Assembly (NCBI GenBank): GCA_021904315.1 | Contig: CM038917.1 | Location: forward strand, 8,168,041 to 8,232,040 | Source: Sphagnum magellanicum | Taxonomy: Eukaryota; Streptophyta; Sphagnopsida; Sphagnales; Sphagnaceae | DNA: 64,000 nucleotides | Direction: 5' to 3' | Part shown: one piece after another, positions 14,480-25,514 of the stretch | Position numbering within the stretch: position 1 is the stretch's first letter | How the letters are laid out: the number at the start of each line of letters is the position of its first letter | Translations under genes and position numbers: made by a program | Notes under the pieces: model-generated | The model's database searches: none | Seen by the model: the letters and a program-made list of their open reading frames with translations, nothing else | What the model was told of the DNA's origin: nothing

Positions 14480-17390
14480 TGAATGATTTGTGAAGTCAAC
14501 AAGGTTTTTTATCACTTATTTGATTTTATTGCATTGTAGATTATTTTTCAAAGAACATGAGCCACTCAGAAGACCTCGATCAATAATTCCTTGACTATTG
14601 AATGGATCATTCATCTCTTGGTTGTTATTCACCTCTACTTTCCATAACACAATCGACAAAGTTCAATTATCAAGTCTACCTAAGAATTTAATAAATTAAA
14701 ATTTCAGATTAAATTAAAACTTTCAAAGAAAAAAATCTTGATCTTGAACATAAAGGAAACCATTTGAACATGGTGTAATTTGAAAAGAGAGCTCAACTAT
14801 TGTTACATTTTTTATAAAATGTTTGATGAACTAGTGAAAGCCAAAATTTAAATAACTTAATCATGCAAGTACATAAGTAGAAGCTTGGTTAAAGTGCATA
14901 AGTAATTAAATAACAATTTATGTAGGTGGGGGATGTATGTTTCCTTGGTGATGGAATGATATCTTAAAAAACTCATAGTATAAAACATCAACTAATGTTA
15001 CCCAACTGGTAAACCTTGCTATTTTTTTGCACTGATAGTGGCAACTTTGACCTTCATAGTATAATAACTATGGTAATTTATGTATACCCAATGTTCTTCC
15101 TAGTACCATGGTAGACTATAATGAAATATAAACTAAAATTCATGCCATGCTATGACTTGAAATATATTATGTATTGTAGTAAAACAAACTTTCCTCCATT
15201 GTGAACATGAAAATGAAGTTCCTATATGTGTGGTAATTTGAAGAATCAATAAGTATTCTTGTAATGATTCCCCTAAACAAGAGTGGAACCCAAGAGATTT
15301 TATAACTTATTTTGAAAAAACCATAGGATATAACTAAGCTTGGAGTCCCCCTTGTTGATGTGTGGCAAGCTCGAATTTTTTGTGTTAACCCCATTATTGT
15401 AAATGGTGTCCCTCCAATTTTACCCAATATTTTAATTGACTCATGAAGCTTTTCAACATTTGCAATAAACTTTTGAAAGAGTTTTTAAATACTCATAAAT
15501 CTTATGTATGAAGTTGTAAGCAATTAGTTCAAGTTTTGTCATTGTAAGTTGTGGTTGTTTATACTCGATTGCAATAATTGTCTTATTAGAATGTGCAATA
15601 ACAACACAACAATTTGAATATGTTGATTACAATAAAACTTTACAAAGTAAATATAAATACCACACAATGACATAATTCAAGTAGTACAATTTATTAGTAA
15701 AATATTTAGGGCCCATGTAGAGATTTATATTTACCTTCCATATTTTTTGGCTTACTTCCAACCAAACATTTCCACTAGACTAGACTCCTTTCACTACCCA
15801 TCATGTCACTTAACCATAAAACCTAAGCAACATTCTTTAATGTTTTATCTTTCATGATCCCTTTATGGCAAATGATTGTTATAATTTGATCACCATCCAT
15901 TAAAAATGTGGAACCACACAATTTAAAACTCTTATTGAACTTTTGTTCCTAATCGAAATTGCTTCACTTTTTCAAAGTCTAACACATTATTAGGTTGCAC
16001 AATTATTTTAGCATTATTCGAAACACCAAACCCAAGCTATCTTTATTGATGAATCACTTCATCACTTCATTAGTGTAATGAGACAACTACCAGTATTTCA
16101 TCTATAAACAACACACACCAATGAACAAAAGATTTAAATCTTTGATTTAAAATCGTTAGTCTACCATCATAAACCAAAAAATGCAAGATGATCATGTCTT
16201 TCTTTCTCTTCCATTTTCTCAACAAACACATGTGCACAAATCCCTCTCATGTGTGTGTGTGTGTGTGTGTGTATGCTTTGAGGATCTTATGATAATAATT
16301 CTTATTACTACACCAACATCGCTAATTTGGTCTTGCACTCTTGTAAATTTTTTCAATAGTACATAGTACATGTTGAACTACATCGTTTTCTTTCAAATGA
16401 TGCACATACTAAAATACCAAGAATAAAAAGCAAATGATGCATATTCTGGACTATTTTGTGGTTGCAAAATGTGGCAGGTGTTTGGTCAAAGTGCATATCC
16501 AATTGTGGGGATTCTTCATTATGGCCACCTCTTGTAGCTATTATCATTATTTTGACATCCAGTTGGTGGGTTTTGATGTTTCCCAATGATGGAAGGAATG
16601 ACTTGTTGTTGTGCCATAATAGAACTCACATGTGTTCTAGACTCTAGTAGAGTTGTAATATACATAACCAATAGTAGGGGGCATCTTGATGATGTGTCGC
16701 TTCCTAATTGGACACCCACACAACAATTATATGACCTATCCTATTGAGCTCATGGATGTGAATCACTTCTCATCCACATACAAAAGATCAAATATTTGAT
16801 TCATGGATTTTTTATTTATTTATGTAATTATGTTTTAAATCATCCATTTTAGATAAAACTCAAAAGGGGATCGAACCCTAGGCAAATCCTTTGCCCAATG
16901 CAACTTGAGGCTTATTTACAAACAAAATGAATTGTGATAGATCTTTTCTAAGATTATGTATACAAAAAATCAATGTAACAAAAAATGTTTATAGTCTCAA
17001 TGTGTATGTTTTTTATGTTTTTAATGAGACAAAATATAGATTTATACAAAAGAATTAACCTAAAAAAATTTCTAGCAAACTTTGAACTAAACAAATTGTA
17101 ACTTCCAATTTCATATATTTCCTAGGCCTTTCTGAAGCTATTTCTTTGATCAATAATAGAAGAATTTGGGTATGAGAAATTGAACACTTGAATCTATCTA
17201 TATCACCAGTAAATTAATTATTGGAAGAAGCTTGAACTTCCAGTTGAACATGATAACCATCATTAGATCCATTGACCAAGTGTGGCTATGGAAAACCACC
17301 AAAAAGATCATGATCCCTAAATCTAGAATAGTTAGGAGAAAGAAAAAAACCCTTACCACCCTCAATATTCACAACCAAACCAATCACATT
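14480..17390. other. AT-rich intergenic DNA, no supported gene
   Basis: No gene or element could be supported. It contains the (GT)n run at 16249–16272. An isolated pol III B-box-like motif on the minus strand near 16880 is discussed among the rejected items. Confidence 0.5.
16249..16272. repeat. (GT)n microsatellite
   Basis: A pure GT dinucleotide run of about twelve units. Confidence 0.95.
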
Positions 17391-17984
17391 TGTTGATCCT
17401 AAGGAATTTTCACAAAGAACACCAAGAGGAGTAATTGGTGCTTGACATTTCACTTAAAATGATGGTTCAAATTCAAAATGTTTTGACACAGTAGCCCTAA
17501 ACCTTTCAAGTTCTTCCATTAGTTGTTTGTTCTTCAACCTTTCACATTCTACTTCTATCCTCAATCTTGTAACCTCTTCTTCTCATTTCCTTTTAGCATT
17601 GAGCCTTTTAGCATGAGCAATAAACCGTTCCACTTCCAATTCGAAAAGTAAATCATCTTCAACATCACTTGTTCCATTGGTAGCAAGTTGAACCAAAGAA
17701 GTATGAGAGGAGTAGAAATACAAAAGACAATTGGCAGGCACTTGAACAATTGGGTGTACATTAGCGATTGTGTGAGAATATGGACCTCAATTAGCTTGTA
17801 CTTGAAACTTTGGAAGACAATTTACATGTGCATGAATAGATGGAAGTCAACTAACAACTTCTTGAAATTGTAATCGATTTGTTTATTTAGATGGAAACAT
17901 ATTCATTTGTAAGGGGTCAAATGGTTTCAACTAGTAGCCACTTGGAAAAATGTTGGATATATGTTAGATGTTGGAGGTTTGGAA

Positions 17985-18590
17985 ACCTTGCATAACATCG
18001 TAGGTTGTGGCAAAATCAAACTACCATGTCCACCAAATGCACCTACACAATGACAAAGTTAGAAATGTTTTCAATGGAATGACACATCACATATTATGGA
18101 AGACCATATGTATTTCCAAGATGTTGTACTACAAAGTGCAAAGGTCCAATTTGATAATAATAACCTTGAATTGATTATGAATTTCAACACTCACCAATAT
18201 CAAAGGCGTATGCATGGCCATCAAGTTTCTACATTGGTGTTCTTATTGCAATGACAAATGGTCTCGAGAGGAATATCCACTTGGACAGATGTTTGAAGTA
18301 ATTCAAAAACCTTATGTGTTATAAGTTGTGGCAAAATTGAACTACCATATCCATCAAGTGCACCTACATTGTGGTGAAATGGGAAATGTTTTCAATGGAA
18401 TGACACATCACAGATTATGGAAAAGCATTTGTATTTTCAAAATTTTGCAATGTGTAGTGTGTTTAGGTCCAATTTGATAACAATAACCTTGAATAGATTG
18501 TGAATTTCAACACTCACCAATATTAAAAGCATTTGTGTAACCATCAATGTGTGCATTGGTGCTTTTGGCACAATGATAGGTTCTCCATTT
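17985..18590. repeat. About 300-bp direct duplication inside the Crypton-like element
   Basis: Two successive units (about 17985–18262 and 18310–18586) share GGTTGTGGCAAAAT, TTTTCAATGGAATGACACAT, GGTCCAATTTGATAA and AATTTCAACACTCACCAATAT in the same order. The copies have diverged by scattered substitutions, so the duplication is old and was probably part of the ancestral coding region. Confidence 0.85.
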
Positions 18591-20109
18591 CACTCAATCC
18601 ATGAGCTATTTCCTTGTTGCACTTGGTACAACATTAGTGGTTCCTATGCACTTAATCTTTACTTCAATGCATTTGATGCAAGGTCCATAGTTTGATGCAA
18701 TGGTACATTCAACTCAACCACAAGAAGAGTAGAAGGATTGACAATTGGAATAGATGTGTTGCCAATGATAGGTGGCCAATCAAAATCTATCAAAACAACA
18801 TGTTTGACTAATGATGTGCATGGTATAATACTCATCATAGAAAAAAATGTAGCCAATTCATGGATCTTCTTCTTGTGAAATAACTATAATTGTTCATTGT
18901 AATGATGATCAAAGTCTAGAAACTCTTCAATCTCTTCATCGTAAGGACATCGAGACAAAACTTGTGTAGCAAAATGCTTTAAAAAGATACTCTCGTCATA
19001 TTTGCCAAGTGTTTCAAGTTCTTGTGTCCTATTGTCAATGCCATTATTTTAGGTGACATTTGAGCAATAACCATTTTTGTAATGGAGGTAACATGTCCAG
19101 ACTTGTTTGTGACATCCTTGTCAATTCCAATAGATTGAGCCATTTGCTTCATCCAATGTCACATGTTTCTTTCACCAACATTGATCCCTTTCTTAAACCA
19201 AAAAACATTTCTTGAATTGTGTTTAATGGTAGGAAATAGGTTTCCCTCTTAAGCAATAGGCGATATGTGTGAAACCAATAAATATTGAAAATGGTCAAAG
19301 CAAATCAAAGTCCTAAGAATACATTGTTGGATGCATTTGCTCCACTTGAAAACACTTGGTGCTAACTTTGTAATTCTTGGAAGTAGATTCATCATACATC
19401 AAGAATTTCTTCTTTTTGTTGTCAATACTAGCAATGAACTTATTCAAATGAGTTCCCCAAAGCTCACTATTCCCTTTGATGAGAAAAACAACAAAATAGT
19501 AAAATGCAAAGTGTTTTTTATAAAGAGAATTCAATCCACTCCCTATGGATGAATGGTGTGGTTTTCATAATGATAGAGAATGTTTCTCTTTTCCTCATAT
19601 GTAATCCCTTCCAATTTTCTATGTGTCACATTTATTCCAAAATCACGATTTAGGTTCAAGGCCACATTGATGACTCTATTCACTTTGATGAATAAATGAT
19701 TCAATCATTTTGAATCAAGCTTTAGTCACACTTGTGGAACAAATTTGATTTTCTTGAGCTCTAACTAAGATTCTATTCACTAACATGTACAATTTCTTCA
19801 ATGAAGGGGTAGGATATCTCGATCCATCTTGTTTACACACCATCACAAAAAATCTACACAACATCTTGAACAATGACACTAATGACAATTCTTCAATCTT
19901 CTTGCTACAATCCAATTTCATCATCTGCCTCCATGCACCAAATTTGTTCCAACACCATGTCTCACTCTTCTCACTCGGAGTTGTAGATTGTTGAACCATT
20001 TGATTCCACTCTACTTCATCAAATGTTTTGAAATCCAAGCATGCAAGTTACAACATCAGGTGAGGGTCTTGATTCCATAGGAACCATAGTTGTAAGACCT
20101 TCATAAAGA

Positions 20110-20270
20110 GGACATTTGTAAGCAATGTCTGTTGCAACCTCACAACAAGAATGAGGAGTATCCTTCTCAATGTATGTTGTGACCTCACTACAAAAAATAG
20201 GAGTATTGCTCTCAGTGTTTGTTGCAACCTCATTGCAAGAAATAAAAGTATCATTCTTTGCTATATGACG
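20110..20270 (-). repeat. 51-bp tandem repeat encoding a 17-residue peptide unit
   Basis: Three units can be aligned on the minus strand as FISCNEVATNTESNTP, IFCSEVTTYIEKDTPH and SCCEVATDIAYKCPLY, with C.EV.T as the constant core. They lie just upstream of the recombinase-like N-terminal domain and in frame with a short leader, so they may be a repeat domain at the start of that element's protein. Confidence 0.75.
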
Positions 20271-22900
20271 AGTTAAATGCAATTGTGATTTCTACATCTT
20301 GAGAAGTGGTAGATGCATCAACAAAAGTCGAATCCACATAATGACGAATAGGATGACAAAGATTGTTATTAAAGCAGCCACACCCACAAACTTTCCACAT
20401 TGTGTTCCCTCACGGCTATAATCACTGAGCACAGGTTCTCTTCTTCTGTGCTCCCTGAGAGTGCCAGTAGTTGCTGCTCTCCTGACATTCATCATTCTAC
20501 TCTATTTTCATGCACACCTGATACACACCTCTTCTTGCTGCATCACTGTGATCTTCACAGGTCTCGCGTTTGGCAGTAGCTCATCTATAGCCAGGTCCTA
20601 GCCATAGTTGCAACAAATTATGATTGGACTGTGTAATCACTAGTCTTCTAATTTCTTTCTCACTAGTTAGCCACAGATTATTTCATGCACTACCTGTAGC
20701 TCATGAATATTATAGTAGTAGGAATTGGAGTCCCAATCAGGAGGAGCCCTGGGGTGCTTAGCAATCATCACATATCCATAGCCTTAAGATCCGGGTGATT
20801 TTTGACTTGCTTTTGGTCAGAGATGGTAATAGGTGTGTTGACAAAACCCATGTCCAATTTAGTGATTTCATGCTCCAGTCCCTCCTTTGTACAATCTAGA
20901 TTTTACTAGTAGCAATGGTTGATCAATAAAAGAAAGCAATATTGACTTTGACACTCGGCATTCTTATGAAGAGCTGTGGTCCCAAACCAGTCTCAAAGCA
21001 AATTCATGTATTGAACATTTGACAGACATAGCCAAATACAAAGTTTCATGGAGCATTACAGGATGCCACCCATTGACAAGTCATTCTGGCAATAGGTCAA
21101 GCTAATGGAAATCACATTGTGTAGGTTATCCTCCCAAAAACTTGGAAAGTGTGGCAAGCTCTCAGTTGCATAATAGTATGCTGAGCTCATCTGTACACTT
21201 TGACAAAAAAGACCCCTGGATACAAACTCTAGTTGATGTAGTCCACCTGAATTCAATGTCCTCACTCTGATGAGATGGCGAGTATAGAAAGATGAGATTA
21301 AACAGCTGGCCTCCGTCCACCACCCCTCCTGCGGCCTCCCTGTTGAGCTGGAGCTACTTGCTGCACATTATTGCGGATACTTGCAAAGAGAGAATCCAAT
21401 GTCTTTGGTCTCTGGTTCTGCACCTGATTCTGTCAACAAAGTCATGGTCAGTTCTCCAGAAACACTGCACAACACAAATGAGCTCAATCCCTTTGTCCTT
21501 CTCACTCATTGGTGGAACTCTTCAAGCTAGCTGAATAAGGATGCCCACATTCATAGTTTGAAAGCCATGTATAGGAAAATACTTCTGTCAATCCTTAAAG
21601 CTGACAGAGTTAATGGATGCCATTGTAAGGTATACAAACAATGCTCAAATGCAGAGTTTGAACTGTACGTGACAGGCTCAATGCAAACAAAATGTACCAG
21701 ATTGGAGTTCTGAGTTACTGTTGTAACTTGCTGCTTAGGACCAGTCATTGTCTTCCTCCTAAGTGTGCCTGCAGGCCTGCCTGCTCCATTTCTGCACATT
21801 ACTAAGACTTGTTATGCAATCTGCCCAAAGATCATGCTTCAAATGCAACTCTCCAAGGAACCAGACTTTGTGATAACAGAGTAGAAAATTTTCCTGCAGA
21901 CCACATTTTCACCTCAACAAGCTTTCTACTTCCAAAGTAGGTTCACATAGAAGAATACAAGGTACAGGAAGAACAAAGGTCCCTGCTGTTCAAGGCTTAG
22001 AAAGAGATCCAACATCTAGCAGCTGAAGATCCACTGGTAGGTGAATAAACCAGCAAGGTACTAACTGGTTTGCCCAGAGGCTCAATCCTCAGGCAACCAG
22101 AAAGGCACCATCATCTTTGAGGCCATCCATTGGGTCTGGTAGTAATCAAGCTCATGCAATCCTCAACCAAGAGATACCATTGCAACTTCCAGTCCATGCA
22201 AAACAGGTGTGCAACCTTCAATGCATTATGGACACCAGTGGAGGCATGACAGATGTAGATTTCAATCAACAAATAACTTTCTTCCAGGGCCCACTATCAC
22301 CAATATACTTGTGTCCATGGTCAGGAGAGAAAGGGCCCTCAGTCATATGCAACCTTCCAGATGTGAACTTACAGTTCTTGTGATAGAAGACCTCAGCAGA
22401 ACCTCTAAAAACAATCTCCACCTTCATGAACATAGGCTGAAGTAGCTTCAAGCCATAAATTTCACTGATGAGAAGTATCTTTGATAGATCAGGGGGGAAA
22501 CATAACAGGTTGCATGCACAACATGCAACACCACTACACAGGCAATTTGGTAGCTGCTCAGCGAGGATTCAATCAAAGGAACTTTGATCATGCCAGCCAC
22601 TCACTTGCTAGAGTTGTTGACAACCAAAATCTTCATGTTTCCAGCACCAGCAGCAAACGTGTTTGCAAGTTTCTGACTGTTGTGCCTCCGTGAAGGAGCA
22701 TTCCCCCATCCAGATTCACTGGCAACCCACAATATGTGAGTAGAATAGACTGCTCAACAGCTAGCATTCGATACACCATGAGTTTGGGAGCACTTATTTT
22801 CTTACTCTTATGTGCTTTACAGTTGTGTGGAGGGAAGGAGAAGTGGCAAGTAAACTAAAGTGTATGTACTTGAATGGAGGATTCAACACATCATGGTAGT

Positions 22901-24119
22901 TCAGGACCTAACAAAGCTGCTCCTGTTGTTCATGAATTGTCTGCTTCTTGTATTGACTGGAGTAGCAAAAGCTTTCTTGGAAGCGGCCTGAGTTGCAGGG
23001 AAACTCACAGCTCCATTGTTGGATCTTGCTTGAGCAAGCTTCCCCTGCTCATCAAAACAAAGGTGAAAATTGTCAGGGTGCGGAAAGCATCTTCAAAACA
23101 GAAATTCTCCATACAATTCAAGTTGATCCAAACTGAATGAGAGATGACCAGATAATAAGTCTACAGAGATTTCAGATGTGAAAACCTGTCAGTTTACAGG
23201 AAAAGAGGAAATCTAACCCTAGAAAACAGAGAAAAACTGAATAGAAGTCTGCATAGCGGTGACAGTCACAAGCATGAGCAATGACCTTCAAAAGCAACAT
23301 TACAAAAGGCACTTATTACTGAAGAGTTGGAGACGGAGATAAAGAATCCAGAGACAAAACCTATAAAATGACAGCAGCCAGCCAGCCCCTGAGAGTGAAT
23401 AAGCTTCAGGTCCGAGTGCCCTTCACAATTATTATCTTCTGAACAGAAAGTACTGGAAGCCAGAGTATCCTTGCCTGTCTGATGCTTGATGAGCGTGATG
23501 CCACTGACTTCTGAAGAGCAGCTTTTGCACCGGGACCATTTAACTTCCTGTTCCCATTCTTGATCTGCAAAAGGAGACAAGGCCTACAAGTCTCAATACA
23601 AACGCTGTAACAGCCGATGCAAAAGAAATACAACAAGCACTTTGAAAGAAGCGATATACATATATTCTACGAGGAGTGATATACTTACTGCAGCACGCTG
23701 CATCTTCCCCTTCTCTTTCTTGGTATGTTTGATGATGTCGTCTGCATTCATGCCCCCGTGAGCACACATGTAAAGACCTCCGCGACGAGAAACCAGAGAA
23801 ACTATTCTCTCGCACTCCGACGAGACCGTCTTTTTGCTATCAACCGCAACAAGATCACTAGGTGTGCCAGCGACAAGAGTGTGCAGGGTATACGGCCGCA
23901 CCGTGCAACTCCACAGTTAGAACAAGACGGAGAGTAGAACAACAAGGAAGTCAGGCAGTTCCTTCACTACTGTGAAGAAAATCTGACAAAACGACCTCTC
24001 TTCATCCCTACACTTCCTGGGAAAAGAAGTGGGAAGTGCTTACCGAGGCTCATCGCCATTTTCTGCTCCGTGGAACCCATGGAGAAATCCATACTCGTCG
24101 GAGGATTGAAATCTGCCAT
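22901..24119 (-). CDS. UAP56-interacting mRNA export factor-like protein, 120 aa, four exons
   Basis: Exons: 24044–24119, 23689–23741, 23475–23564 and 22901–23044. Total 363 nt with every junction in frame. The ATG has a good context (CCATGGC) and is followed by MADFNPPTSMDFS. Residues 21–30 read MAMSLDDIIK, the UAP56/DDX39-binding motif of ALY/REF, UIF/FYTTD1 and plant UIEF adaptors, formed across the exon 1/2 junction. The rest is basic and rich in Ser, Gln, Arg and Asn, with SSSIRQGKLAQARSNNG across the exon 3/4 junction; there is no RRM. I infer a nuclear adaptor that helps load the RNA helicase on mRNA for export. Donors are GTAAGC and GTAAGT for introns 1 and 2 but GCAAGG for intron 3. 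Exon 1 lies in the most CpG-rich stretch of the window, consistent with an active promoter. The exact C-terminus could extend if another exon exists. Confidence 0.75.
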
Positions 24120-24800
24120 GGTTTCTTCAAGGGAGCACCAATATCACCCAAATCCCCTCCTCCCCTTTGAAGCCACAACCGACCGGCGACGAATGTAGGA
24201 AAAACACAACACCGATAGCAGCAGCAGCAACAGCGAGACCTTCTATCTTCGGCAAACGCTATTCTGAGGCTAGTCGGAACCCCGCGAAAAAAAACCGGAT
24301 CAGAGGAAGTCTTCTTTCCAGGCTCACAGACGACACATGCAGGCGTCCTTCTGACGCTTCTTCAAAAACTCCAAAGAAAATAAAAAACAATTCTCCGGGC
24401 AACAACTGCTTGCTACTCCGGCGTGAAACATGGCCCCGCGACAAATCTCTGATGCACGAAAAGTTCAACAGACGCGAGATCGGAGAGATCGGATTCCGAA
24501 CACCTGCAGGCAAGGGGAGATGGTGAAGGCGTTTGCCCTCCAAGCAAGCTCGCGACCACGGGACGAACGTTGCTGGTGTTTGGTTTTGCCGTTCGTCTGC
24601 AGCAATTGCGAATCCCGGAAATGCAGTTCTCAAACACAACACAACAGAGCCAAGAGAGCCGAGGACGGATGCTGCAACTATCAAGGTCTTCTTCTATTGT
24701 TGCGAGGTTTTGAAGCCTTTTTGTGTAGTTGTTAAGACTTCAACAGGAAGGAAGGAAGGAGGAGCTACAGACACATCACGACAGCTCAAGGCTTGGTAAT
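24120..24800. promoter_or_regulatory. CpG-rich promoter / 5'UTR region of the export-factor gene
   Basis: The roughly 700 bp upstream of the minus-strand ATG keep many CpGs (for example CCGACCGGCGACG near 24180 and GAGATCGGAGAGATCGG near 24477), whereas the surroundings are CpG-depleted. Such islands usually mark unmethylated promoters. Open frames on both strands here begin at non-ATG codons and show no domain, so I read them as composition artefacts. I could not place a TATA box. Confidence 0.5.
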
Positions 24801-25514
24801 GAGCTCCCAGATTTGCTCTCAGAGAAGATATCAGCATCAGCCATACAACTGCAACAGAATATCCTGAATGTGATGAGCAATACCGTTTGAGCTCCTTGGA
24901 GATTCTGCTAACAGGATCAGTTTGATGAGAGCCCAGGGAATAACACATAGGGTTGGCAGCAGATACTACATACAGCAACCTCTCCACTTGGAAGGTTTGG
25001 AGTTCTGCCTTCAGTATGGCAACCGTGCAGTGGTTTCTTGCAGCTAGTTGCCGGATTTCACAGTGTACATGCAATTCTGCCGTGCTGGAAATTGGTTGGT
25101 TCACTTTCATAAAAAACGCAGGATTCCTGGCAACTTGATGTCATTTATTGGAGTGCACAGCAGTTCCTGCGTTAGGAAGATGTGGAATACTGCACACCAC
25201 TTCTGCTGCCCCATATCAAGGCTTATGTAATCAAGCACAGTTTAGTAGCACTATCGTATGAAGGATAAATTCCCAATTTGCAGATCAAACACATCCACAA
25301 CGTATCCCGCAGAAATGAATGGGGAACCATTCAAAGGTGGCTTAAAAATTCGCCATATTTGCTTTCTGTTTTGCAACCTGACATCCAACAATTCCAGGGC
25401 ATGATCAACTTGTAGAGGACCACTGGCCTTGTGGAGTTGCTTGCGCCTCATGGAAAGCTTGAGGGATATGTTACTTCCATGAAATATCTCCAGGCCATTG
25501 TGAAGAACACTGCA

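Larger units (their letters stand above)
17400..20280 (-). pseudogene. Decayed Crypton/DUF3504-like tyrosine recombinase element
   Basis: Reading 3'→5' on the plus coordinates, minus-strand fragments follow in the order expected of one protein. First (20038–19715) is an N-terminal helical domain with KIEELSLVSLFKMLCRFF and CKQDGSRYPTPSLKKLYML. This matches the DNA-binding core of Crypton-type recombinases and the DUF3504 region of animal ZMYM proteins (pattern: L..F…..kkdG..Y…SL). Next (19534–19313) is FLIKGNSELWGTHLNKF followed by DESTSKNY, matching FxLRGxxEL…E.xSKN. Downstream are CPYDEEIEEFLDFD, then a charged coiled coil (EVTRLRIEVECERLKNKQL) near 17.5–17.6 kb. Stops and frameshifts separate all parts, and the recombinase arginine position reads K. 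Family assignment is from motif memory; the ends of the element are not defined. Confidence 0.6.

Noticed and set aside
13798-14515. Several open frames of 60–154 codons on both strands
   Set aside because: They fall inside the GC-rich solo LTR and reflect its composition; the TG…CA ends and target duplication explain the segment.
16855-16910. GGTTCGATCCCC on the minus strand, resembling a tRNA T-arm or SINE B box
   Set aside because: No cloverleaf, no A box at the right distance and no SINE tail could be found around it.
20292-20495. 67-codon minus-strand frame with a transmembrane-like VGVAALITIFVILFVIMW stretch
   Set aside because: No family match, no neighbouring exon and no conserved context; it could be real but cannot be supported.
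23266-23580. 104-codon frame with an RCKSCSS motif across exon 3 of the export-factor gene
   Set aside because: It is an alternate frame; its entry phase does not fit the upstream exon, while the chosen frame joins all four exons.
24259-24684. 141-codon minus-strand frame and overlapping plus-strand frames in the CpG-rich region
   Set aside because: Several starts are non-ATG, frames are open on both strands, and no domain is visible; this is expected from GC-rich promoter/5'UTR sequence.
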